In this document: piece after piece, positions 13,102-20,460 of the stretch | How the letters are laid out: each line of letters starts with the position of its first letter | Numbering within the stretch: position 1 is the stretch's first letter | Assembly: GCF_029227915.1 (NCBI RefSeq) | Contig: NC_079879.1 | Coordinates: 14,448,001 to 14,512,000, forward strand | Length of the DNA: 64,000 nucleotides | Reading direction: 5' to 3' | Origin: Hydractinia symbiolongicarpus | Taxonomy: Eukaryota > Cnidaria > Hydrozoa > Anthoathecata > Hydractiniidae | Translations under genes and position numbers: made by a program | The notes under the pieces: model-generated | The model's input: the letters and a program-made list of their open reading frames with translations, nothing else | Told to the model about the DNA's origin: nothing | Databases searched by the model: none

Positions 13102-16100
13102 GTTGCCTTAGAACTCTCTTAACTACGTGCACAGTCCTATAAAGGCTGTAATATCGCCTTTTACAGTCTAATAAAGGCCTCACACGTAAATCACGTGGTT
13201 CCATTTGCCTGTCCAGGTTACCATTGGACTATTCCTTACAGTCTCAATGCGCTATAGCGTCCCAAGTCGTTTTCATTAGCGCCGTTGCCCTACAACACTC
13301 TTAACTACGTTCACAGTCCTAAAAAGGCTGTAATATGGCCTTTTGTAGTCTATTAAAGGCTTTACACGCAAATCACGTGGTTTCACCTGTCTGCGCAGTT
13401 TACCATTGGCCTAGTCTTTCCAGTCTCAATGCGCTACAACGTCCTAAGTCGTTTTCATTCGTGTTTTTGCCTTACAACACTCTTAACTACGTGCACAGTC
13501 GCATAAAGGCTGTAATATGGCCTTTTGCAGTCTAATAAAGGCCTCATACGTAAATCACGTGGTTCCATTTGCCTGTGCAGGTTACCATTGTACTATTCCT
13601 TCCAGTCTCAATGCGCTTCAACGTCCCAAGTCGTTTTCATTATCGCCATTGCCTTACAACACTCTTAACTACGTGCACAGTCCTATAAAGGCTGTAATAT
13701 GGCCTTTTGCAGTCTAATAAAGGCCTCACACGTAAATCACGTGGTTCCATCTGCCTGTGCAGGTTACCAGTGGACTAGTCGTTCCAGTCTCAATGCGCTA
13801 CAACGTCCCAAGTCGTTTTCATTTGCTCCGTTGCTTTACAACAATCTTAACTGCGTGCACTGTCCTATAAAGGCTGTAATATGGCCTTAGGCAGTCTAAT
13901 AAAGGCTTCACACGTAAATCACGTGGTTTCACATGCCTGCGCAGGTTACCTTTGGACTAATCGTTCCAGTCTCAATGCGCTACAACGTCCCAAGATGTTT
14001 TCATTGGCGAAGTTGCCTTAGAACACTCTTAACTACGTGCACAGTCCTATAAAGGCTGTAATATGGCCTTTTGCAGTCTAATAAATGCCTCACACGTAAA
14101 TCACGTGGTTCCATTTGCCTGCGCAGGTTACCATTGGACTATTCCTTACAGGCTCAATGCGTTACAGCGTCTCAAGTCGTTTTCATTAGCGCCGTTGCCT
14201 TACAACACTCCTAACTGCGTGCACAGTCGTATAAAGGCTGTAATATGGCCTTTTGCAGTCTTATAAAGGCCTCACACGCAAATCACGTGGTTTCACCAGT
14301 CTGCGCAGCTTACCAATGCCCTAGTCCTTCCAGTCTCAATGCGCTACAACGTCCCAAGTCGTTTTCATTAGTGTCGTTGCCTTACAACACTCTTAACTAC
14401 GTGCACAGTCCTATAAAGGCTGTAATATGGTCTTTGCAGTCTAATATAGGCTTCACACGTAAATCACGTGAGTTCACATGCCTGCGCAGGTTACCTTTGG
14501 ACTAATCGTTCCAGTCTCAATGCGCTTCAACGTTCCAAGTCGTTTTCATTATCGCCGTTGCCTTACAACACTTTTAACTACGTGCACAGTCCTATAAAGG
14601 CTGTAATATCGCCTTTTGCAGTCTAATAAAGGCTTCACACGCAAATCACGTGGTTTCTCCTGCCTGCGCAGGTTACCATTGGACTATTCCTTACAGTCTC
14701 AATGCGCTACAGCGTCTCAAGTCGTTTTCATTAGCGCCGGTGCCTTACAACACTCTTAACTGCGTGCACAGTCGTATAAAGGCTGTAATATGGCCTTTTG
14801 CAGTCTAATAAAGGCCTCATACGTAAATCACGTGGTTCCATTTGCCTGTGCAGGTTACCATTGGACTATTCCTTCCAGTCTCAATGCGCTTCAACGTCCC
14901 AAGTCGTTTTCATTATCGCCGTTGCCTTACAACACTCTTAACTACGTTCACAGTCCTATAAAGGCTGTAATATTGCCTTTTGCAGTCTAATAAAGGCCTC
15001 ACACGGAAATCACGTGGTTCCACCTGTCTGCGCAGCTTACTATTGGCCTAGTCCTTCCAGTCTCAATGCGCTAAAACGTCCCAAGTCGTTTTCATTAGTG
15101 TCGTTGCCTTACAACACTCTTAACTACGTGCACAGTCCTATAAAGGCTGTAATATGGTCTTTGCAGTCTAATATAGGCTTCACACGTAAATCACGTGAGT
15201 TCACCTGCCTGCGCAGGTTACCTTTGGACTAATCGTTCCAGTCTCAATGTGCTAAAACGTCCCAGGTCGTTTTCATTAGCGCCGTTGCCTTACAACACTT
15301 TTAACTACGTGCACAGTCCTATAAAGGCTGTAATATGGCCTTTTGCAGTCTAATAAAGGCCTCACACGCAAATCACGTGGTTTCACCTGTCTGTGCAGTT
15401 TACCATTGGCCTAGTCCTTCCAGTCTCAATGCGCTACAACGTCCCAAGTCGTTTTCATTAGTGTCGTTGCCTTACAACACTCCTAACTACGTGCAGAGTC
15501 CTATAAAGGCTGTAATATCGCCTTTTGCAGTCTAATAAAGGCCTCACACGTAAATCACGTGATTCCATTTGCCTGTGCAGGTTACCATTGGACTATTCCT
15601 TACAGTCTCAATGCATTAGAGCGTCCCAAGTCGTTTTCATTAGCGCCGTTGCCTTACAACACTCCTAACTACGTGCACAGTCGTATAAAGGCTGTAATAT
15701 GGCCTTTTGCAGTCTAATAAAGGACTCATACGAAAATCACGTGGTTCAATTTGCCTGTGCAGGTTACCATTGTACTATTCCTTCCAGTCTCAATGTGCTA
15801 CAACGTCCCAGGTCGTTTTCATTAGCGCCGTTGCCTTACAACACTTTTAACTACGTGCACAGTCCTATAAAGGCTGTAATATGGCCTTTTGCAGTCTAAT
15901 AAAGGCTTCACACGCAAATCACGTAGTTTCACCTGCCTGCGCAGGTTACATTTGGACTAATCGTTCCAGTCTCAATGCGCTACAACGTCCCAAGATGTTT
16001 TCATTGGCGAAGTTGCCTTAGAACACTCTTAACTACGTGCACAGTCCTATAAAGGCTGTAATATGGCCTTTTGCAGTCTAATAAAGGCCTCACACGTAAA

Positions 16101-16375
16101 TCACGTGGTTCCATTTGCCTGTGCAGGTAACCATTGGACTATTCCTTACAGTCTCAATGCATTGGAGCGTCCCAAGTCGTTTTCATTAGCGCAGTTGCCT
16201 TACAACACTCCTAACTACGTGCACAGTCGTATAAAGGCTGTAATATGGCATTTTGCAGTCTAATAAAGGCCTCATACGTAAATCACGTGGTTCCGTTTGC
16301 CTGTGCAGGTTACCATTGTACTATTCCTTCCAGTCTCAATGCGCTTCAACGTCCCAAGTCGTTTTCATTATCGCC
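13102..16375 (+). repeat. Higher-order repeat A, copy 2 (18 monomers, 3,274 bp)
   Basis: This is the second tandem copy of the block starting at 9,828. Every open frame and every non-coding stretch I compared is identical between the copies, including rare private variants. The match ends where GTTGCCTTAGAACTC (about 13,105) corresponds to GTTGCCTTACAACAC (about 16,379). Just after the end, one base is lost in AACTACTGCAGAG (about 16,395), giving a 181-bp unit. Confidence 0.92.
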
Positions 16376-17715
16376 GTTGCCTTACAACACTCCTAACTAC
16401 TGCAGAGTCCTATAAAGGCTGTAATATGGCCTTTTGCAGTCTAATAAAGGCCTCTCACGTAAATCACGTGGTATCACCTGCCTGCGCAGGTTACCTTTGG
16501 ACTGATCGTTCCATTCTTAATGCGCTTCAACGTCCCAAGTTGTTTTCATTGGCGAAGTTGCCTTAGAACTCTCTTAACTACGTGCAGAGTCCTATAAAGG
16601 CTGTAATATCGCCTTTTGCAGTCTAATAAAGGCCTCACACGTAAATCACGTGGTTCCATTTGCCTGTGCAGGTTACCATTGGACTATTCCTTACAGTCTC
16701 AATACATTAGAGCGTCCCAAGTCGTTTTCATTAGCGCCGTTGCCTTACAACACTCCTAACTACGTGCACAGTCGTATAAAGGCTGTAATATGGCCTTTTG
16801 CAGTCTAATAAAGGCCTCATACGTAAATCACGTGGTTCCATTTGCCTGTGCAGGTTACCATTGTACTATTCCTTCCAGTCTCAATGCGCTTCAACGTCCC
16901 AAGTCGTTTTCATTAGTGTCGTTGCCTTACAACACTCCTAACTACGTGCAGAGTCCTATAAAGGCTGTAATATGGCCTTTTGCAGTCTAATAAAGGCCTC
17001 ACACGTAAATCACATGGTTTCACCTGCCTGCGGAGGTTACCTTTGGACTAATCGTTCCATTCTTAATGCGCTACAACGTCCCAAGTTGTTTTCATTGGCG
17101 AAGTTGCCTTAGAACTCTCTTAACTATGTGCACAGTCCTATAAAGGCTGTAATATGGCCTTTTGCACTCTAATAAAGGCCTCACACGTAAATCACGTGGT
17201 TCCATCTGCCTGTGCAGGTTACCAGTTGACTAGTCGTTCCAGTCTTAATGCGCTACAAAATCCCAAGTCGTTTTCATTTGCTCCGTTGCTTTACAACAAT
17301 CTTAACTACGTGCACTGTCCTATAAAGGCTGTAATATGGCCTTTGGCAGTCTAATAAAGGTCTAACACGTAAATCACGTGGTTTCACCTGCCTGCGCAGG
17401 TCACCTTCGGACTAATCGTTCCAGTCTCAATGCGCTACAACGTCCCAAGATGTTTTCACTGGCGAAGTTGCCTTAGAACACTCTTAACTACGTGCACAGT
17501 CCTATAAAGGCTGTAATATCGCCTTTTGCAGTCTAATAAAGGCCTCACACGCAAATCACGTGGTTTCACCTGTCTGCGCAGTTTACCATTGGCCTAGTCC
17601 TTCCAGTCTCAATGCGCTACAACGTCCCAAGTCGTTTTCATTAGTGTCGTTGCCTTACAACACTCCTAACTACGTGCAGAGTCCTATAAAGGCTGTAATA
17701 TGGCCTTTTGCAGTC

Positions 17716-17718
17716 TAA
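17716..17718 (+). other. Target-site duplication, left (TAA)
   Basis: The undisturbed satellite reads GCAGTCTAATAAAGGCC. At the left transposon junction it reads GCAGTC-TAA followed by the element end AGGCTGAAATAC. The same TAA is repeated at 20,458-20,460, after which TAAAGGCCTC resumes in register. A 3-bp duplication of the TWA type is the hallmark of PIF/Harbinger transposition. Confidence 0.96.
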
Positions 17719-17760
17719 AGGCTGAAATACACTATCATTTTTCAATGATCATTTTCCAAT
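17719..17760 (+). repeat. Left terminal inverted repeat (42 bp)
   Basis: The first 42 bases, starting AGGCTGAAATACACTATCAT and ending TTTTCCAAT, are the exact reverse complement of 20,416-20,457. A shortened repeat of part of it, AATACACTATCATT, recurs at about 17,803-17,816. Clustered CAATGAT/ATCATT motifs continue to about 17,790. These are likely recognition motifs for the transposase or accessory protein, which is inference. Confidence 0.95.
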
Positions 17761-17850
17761 GATACATTCCAATGACATTAAAAATGACAAATTTTGGCGC
17801 GAATACACTATCATTAAAAACATGAAACTTGAGCATGTTTTCTTTGCAAC
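17761..17850 (+). promoter_or_regulatory. 5' subterminal region and transposase leader
   Basis: These 90 bp lie between the left inverted repeat and the transposase ATG. They are AT-rich and contain a subterminal repeat of the terminal sequence (AATACACTATCATT, about 17,803-17,816) and a GGCGCG patch near 17,796. I see no convincing TATA box. The promoter of the + strand gene must lie here, in the terminal repeat or in the satellite, but no element can be named with confidence. Confidence 0.4.
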
Positions 17851-19762
17851 ATGGACTCTGAAGAAGAAATAGCAGCTGCTGTTGTTGTGTATATTTTATC
17901 AAAAAAGAGAGCCAAACGTAGGAAAAGAAAGCAAAGAAATGTATGGGTGAAGCCGTGGTTAAATAGGCGAAATGAACTTGGCATCTACAATACTCTCATG
18001 TATGAACTGCGTGTAGAGGAAATTGCAGAGTATACGCGATTTTTAAGAATGCCGCCGAATATTTTTGATGAGCTCCTAAATCTCATAGAAGTTGACATTC
18101 AGAAAAAAACAACGCATTTGCGAGACCCAATTCCTGCTAAAGTCAAAGTAGCCGCAACTTTGAAGTTTTTATCATGTGGGATAAATTACGCCGAATTACA
18201 GTATTTATTTCGCGTTCACAAAAGTACATTGTCACAGTTCATCCCTGAAGTTTGCGAAGCTATTTACATGCGATTAAAAGAAAAATACCTCAAGGTAAAT
18301 ATATATTTCGTTCAGTAATTTATCAAACGTACTAAACAAGCAATCACACATTAATACCCTGCACTTTGTAAGCCCTCACTTTCTGGATTAAGATCTGACA
18401 AACTTTCTCGACTCTGAAAAGTGTTTTGATATATTTTCACTGGGTGTCGGTACATATTCTGTAAAACAGGCGATAACGGCGGAGACACAAAGGGTGGGTA
18501 ACTTTGTGTGGCATGTGTTGAAGAGTTCCTTGGGATCGGAGATTGAACGGTCGGTGTTCTGAAAGAGGGTACGGCGAGTAATCCCATCTGAGCTTGAAAA
18601 AGGAGCTCCTGTATTTTCACTTTAAGGTATTCTTTTTGCATTCTGTCTGGAATGGCTTTTAGACTCTCTCCAAGAGTGCGACCGTAGAGTTCATCTGCAC
18701 TCAGTGTTTTCCCGCGTTTTTCTTCAAGAACTGATATCGCGTGCTTCAACATGTGATCTTCTGAAGATTTCGGGGAAACTTTTCGTTTTTTGGAGAGGCT
18801 TCTTCGTTGATGTCACATCGGTTGTACACACGTCAATTTCATCCTCCATGTCCCATTCTTGGAGGGTTATTGGTGAATTTTGAAGTGACCCACTCTCCTT
18901 GTCAGCTGTATTTTCATTGTAGTCAAATTCCTATAATAAATTTGTTTAGACACCATGTACAGAGGAGGAATGGCGAAAAATCGCGTCGCAGTATGAACAA
19001 CTTTGGAACTTTCCAAATTGTATTGGTTCTATGGATGGCAAGCACATTGTCATAAAGCAGCCAAAAAATAGTGGATCGTTTTATTTCAATTATAAAGGCA
19101 CTTTCAGCATTGTTCTGCTCGCCCTTGTCGACGCAAATTACAAATTTATTTACGTTGATGTGGGTTGCAACGGCAGGATTAGTGATGGAGGGGTGTATCA
19201 AAATTCTACACTTTCAAAAGCCATACACGACAACGTTGTCAATATTCCACCCCAAAGGTTAGTAGGAAACGGGGAATATTTACTACCACATGTCATAGTC
19301 GCAGATGATGCTTTTCCGCTAAAAAAATATATCATGAAACCCTATGCGTTTCGAGGCTTATCTCGTGAGAAACGAATTTTCAACTACCGATTAAGCAGAG
19401 CGCGCCGTATAGTAGAAAATGCTTTTGGGATATTAGCAAATAGATTTCGCGTTTTTTTGTCACCAATGTTGCTATCACCCGAAAATGTAGAGAAAGTCAC
19501 GCTAGCATGTTGCGCACTTCACAATTTTCTTTGTGAGAAAACACCCTCAGAGTATTCACCACCAGGGTCATTTGATGTTGAAAATTTGGAAAATGGTTCC
19601 GTCCACAGTGGTGAATGGCGTTCACAAACACAAAGAGGAATGGAGTCGATTAATTTCGCTGGAAGCAACAACTACAAAAATGATGCGAAAGATATCAGGG
19701 ATAAATTTTGTGCGTACTTTAACTCCACCGGTGCTGTTCCATGGCAAGAAAAATTTGTCTGA
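17851..19762 (+). CDS. HARBI1-like Harbinger transposase, two exons (17,851-18,294 and 18,950-19,762)
   Basis: A DDE-type transposase/nuclease (DDE_Tnp_4 family) that would cut and join the element ends in the nucleus. Exon 1 encodes 148 aa: a basic nuclear-localisation-like cluster KKRAKRRKRKQR (residues 18-29), the family region around RRNELGIYNTL, and a helix-turn-helix at about 97-138 (KSTLSQFIPEVCEAIY). The intron 18,295-18,949 has donor CAAG/GTAAAT and acceptor TTTGTTTAG/ACACC, both phase 0. The junction restores the family pattern: YLK, then TEEEW, then NFPNCIGSMDGKH. Exon 2 encodes 270 aa, total 418 aa, in the usual range. Catalytic residues appear intact: D177 (MDGKH), D267 (VADDAFPL) and E304 (RRIVENAFG). 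The start is the first ATG (AACATGG context). Without splicing, exon 1 would end seven codons later and exon 2 would lack its N-terminus. The last exon of the antisense gene lies inside this intron. Splice sites are predicted, not tested. Confidence 0.93.
18204..18209 (-). terminator. Possible polyadenylation signal AATAAA for the accessory gene
   Basis: On the minus strand AATAAA occurs about 142 bp after the accessory gene's stop codon (18,351-18,353), inside transposase exon 1. If used, the two transcripts would overlap there. It is a hexamer match only. Confidence 0.25.
18295..18949 (+). other. Transposase intron containing the antisense gene's last exon
   Basis: The 655-bp intron starts GTAAAT at 18,295 and ends TTTGTTTAG at 18,949. 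The exon 1 frame runs only seven codons past the donor before a stop, and exon 2 homology begins right at the acceptor. Of its length, 580 bp (18,351-18,930) is the third exon of the minus-strand MADF/BESS gene. Only 56 bp at the left and 19 bp at the right belong to neither coding sequence. Confidence 0.87.
18931..18949. promoter_or_regulatory. Shared 19-bp double splice acceptor, used on both strands
   Basis: The interval reads CTATAATAAATTTGTTTAG. On the + strand it ends in TTTAG, the acceptor of transposase exon 2 at 18,950. On the - strand it reads CTAAACAAATTTATTATAG, ending in TATAG, the acceptor of accessory exon 3 at 18,930. The two readings are near-palindromic. Both predicted exons start in the frame needed by family homology, which supports each site independently. 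RNA evidence is not available here. Confidence 0.75.
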
Positions 19763-19775
19763 AATTTATACCCAC
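18931..19775 (-). other. Second intron of the accessory gene, containing transposase exon 2
   Basis: On the minus strand this 845-bp interval begins GTGGGT (19,775) and ends TTATTATAG (18,931). It contains the complete 813-bp second exon of the transposase on the opposite strand (18,950-19,762), with 12-19 bp to spare on each side. The phase-0 join CTG/GAA keeps the MADF-side frame open into the exon 3 acidic region. A GTATAA donor a few bases later would give an immediate stop. Confidence 0.75.
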
Positions 19776-20146
19776 CAGCGAAGAAGTTGTTTTTCTTGGG
19801 ACGATGGAGTCACGTAGGAATAGCAAGGACTGAAAGTATGGCCATTTACTTTCGTAAACATCATCTCGTCCTGCTCCACTTTTGTTGCTGTTGTTTACTT
19901 TCTTTAATTCTGCGCTGAAATAACTTCGCAGTGTATTTATTTTACTCCTCACTACTTTCTCTAAAAAGAAAAACAGATCATAAAAACATGCACGTTTTTC
20001 TTTTCTCATCCAAACCATTCGAAATAACACAAACCTTCCATTCCTAGTCTACCTTTGAATATCTCATAACTTTTTGCCTTCTCGTTTCTGTCCTTATAGA
20101 AAGGGGATTTAACATCCCACAAACTGGGCTGGCTTCTCCAAATCTC

Positions 20147-20152
20147 AATAAA
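20147..20152 (+). terminator. Possible polyadenylation signal AATAAA for the transposase
   Basis: AATAAA on the + strand about 385 bp after the transposase stop codon (19,762). If used, the transposase transcript would run antisense across accessory exon 2 and most of exon 1. The hexamer is common in AT-rich DNA, so support is weak. Confidence 0.25.
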
Positions 20153-20179
20153 ATTTTCGGTTGCTTCTTGCGTCTTCAT

Positions 20180-20415
20180 TCTCGGGTGAATTACTTGTTC
20201 AAATCTTTGTTTTTATCTATATTTACGCCTAAACTACATCGCGTGCAACAAACACGTGTGCGAAAACAATGGATTCGATTTAAAACAATAGAAAAAAAAT
20301 GTCATTGAAAAATTAAAAGTTGAACATGTTCAACTTTTAATTTTTAAGGATCATTGGAAATGAGAGTGTAAAAAATGACATTTTCTTCTGTATACACTGT
20401 CATTTTTCAATGATA
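20180..20415. promoter_or_regulatory. 3' subterminal region and presumed accessory-gene promoter
   Basis: These 236 bp separate the accessory-gene ATG (minus strand, 20,179) from the right inverted repeat. They contain no open frame of note. They hold a 38-bp perfect palindrome (20,308-20,345) and a partial inward-facing copy of the terminal repeat (20,393-20,414). The region must carry the minus-strand promoter, but I cannot point to a specific TATA box. Its CAATGAT/ATCATTG motifs echo those of the left end. Confidence 0.45.
20308..20345. repeat. 38-bp perfect palindrome
   Basis: Both 19-bp arms pair without mismatch around the centre GAACATGTTC (between 20,326 and 20,327), with flanking stretches of A on the left and T on the right. 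Pairing breaks at G20,307 and A20,346. It could extrude a cruciform or bind a dimeric protein upstream of the accessory gene. Its function is unknown. Confidence 0.93.
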
Positions 20416-20448
20416 ATTGGAAAATGATCATTGAAAAATGATAGTGTA
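20393..20448. repeat. Subterminal hairpin: inward-facing partial copy of the terminal repeat
   Basis: The arm 20,393-20,414 (TACACTGTCATTTTTCAATG...) pairs with 20,427-20,448 with one mismatch in 22, around a 12-bp spacer. The right arm is part of the terminal inverted repeat, so the right end carries the terminal sequence in both orientations. Confidence 0.9.
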
Positions 20449-20457
20449 TTTCAGCCT
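20416..20457 (-). repeat. Right terminal inverted repeat (42 bp)
   Basis: Exact reverse complement of 17,719-17,760, ending GTGTATTTCAGCCT. It is followed by the TAA duplication and the satellite. Perfect identity of both ends indicates little decay since insertion. Confidence 0.95.
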
Positions 20458-20460
20458 TAA
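20458..20460 (+). other. Target-site duplication, right (TAA)
   Basis: This is the second copy of the TAA at 17,716-17,718. Removing the element and one TAA restores the ordinary monomer sequence GCAGTCTAATAAAGGCC, so the insertion caused no other rearrangement. Confidence 0.96.

Larger units (their letters stand above)
1..17715 (+). repeat. 182-bp satellite array, left block (~97 monomers)
   Basis: Head-to-tail monomers of 182 bp, all in one orientation. Landmarks present in nearly every unit, in order, are: TATAAAGGCTGTAATAT, GCAGTCTAATAAAGGC, ACGTAAATCACGTGG, CAGTCTCAATG, CGTTTTCATT, and TTAACTACGTGCACAGTC. Some units are 181 bp because ATATGGTCTTTGCAG replaces ATATGGCCTTTTGCAG. The first ~9.8 kb mixes many variants with only short local duplications. 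From about 9.8 kb a long higher-order block begins. No inverted monomers were seen. The block ends at the TAA target of the transposon. I do not recognise the satellite as a named family. There is no gene inside: the short open frames repeat with the monomer and shift frame from unit to unit. Confidence 0.97.
18351..20179 (-). pseudogene. MADF/BESS-type Harbinger accessory protein, three exons, frameshifted
   Basis: This is the second Harbinger gene, antisense to the transposase. Such Myb/MADF-like proteins bind the element ends and help bring transposase to the nucleus. Exon 1 (20,179-20,035) starts MKTQEATENFIEIWRSQPSL, the start of a MADF domain. Exon 2 (19,960-19,776) continues it with VVRSKINTLRSYF, GAGRDDVYESKWPYF and VPRKTTSSL. 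Exon 3 (18,930-18,351) begins EFDYNENTADKES, is acidic, then basic, and has a BESS-like helix (ELYGRTLGESLKAIPDRMQK, then KVKIQELLFQAQM) before a Pro/Ser-rich tail. Proposed introns are 20,034-19,961 (GAAG/GTTTGT to TTTTTAG, phase 1) and 19,775-18,931 (CTG/GTGGGT to TTATTATAG, phase 0). A nearer donor AAAG/GTAGAC at 20,052 is possible but shortens the MADF core. Near 18,780-18,800 the frame shifts by one extra base (or two lost). Frame-corrected length is about 302 aa. Decay or assembly error are both possible. Confidence 0.85.
17719..20457 (+). mobile_element. PIF/Harbinger DNA transposon, 2,739 bp, structurally complete
   Basis: A class II transposon is inserted in one satellite monomer. 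It has 42-bp perfect terminal inverted repeats starting AGGCTGAAATAC, a TAA target-site duplication, a DDE transposase on the + strand and a MADF/BESS accessory gene on the - strand, the usual two-gene content of Harbinger elements. Exons of the two genes interdigitate without coding overlap: + 17,851-18,294, - 18,351-18,930, + 18,950-19,762, - 19,776-19,960, - 20,035-20,179. The transposase looks intact but the accessory gene has a frameshift. Perfect ends and an unmutated target duplication imply recent insertion. No second copy lies in this window. Superfamily assignment is firm. The named family is unknown to me. Confidence 0.96.

Noticed and set aside
16297-16566. 89-codon open frame crossing two monomers
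   Set aside because: Created by a one-base loss (AACTACTGCAGAG) that joins two satellite frames. Not a gene.
1-17715. CRISPR array, because of regular repeats
   Set aside because: The whole 182-bp period is repeated with no unique spacers, and the context is eukaryotic.
18807-19055. + strand open frame starting MMSHRLYTRQF in the transposon
   Set aside because: It lies over the accessory gene's third exon and the transposase acceptor in a different frame, with no family similarity.
18923-19201. Minus-strand open frame opposite transposase exon 2
   Set aside because: Shadow of the transposase coding sequence, with no family features, inside the proposed accessory-gene intron.
19533-19817. 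+ strand open frame starting MRKHPQSIHH
   Set aside because: Alternate frame over the 3' part of the transposase exon, unlike any family I know.
20053-20179. Accessory exon 1 ending at 20,053 with donor AAAG/GTAGAC
   Set aside because: It is also in frame, but it removes six residues from the MADF core. The donor at 20,034 (GAAG/GTTTGT) gives a more typical MADF spacing. Not fully excluded.
17719-20457. Retrotransposon or Tc1/mariner element
   Set aside because: There are no LTRs, poly-A tail or reverse transcriptase. The duplication is TAA, not TA alone, and the protein motifs are Harbinger-type.
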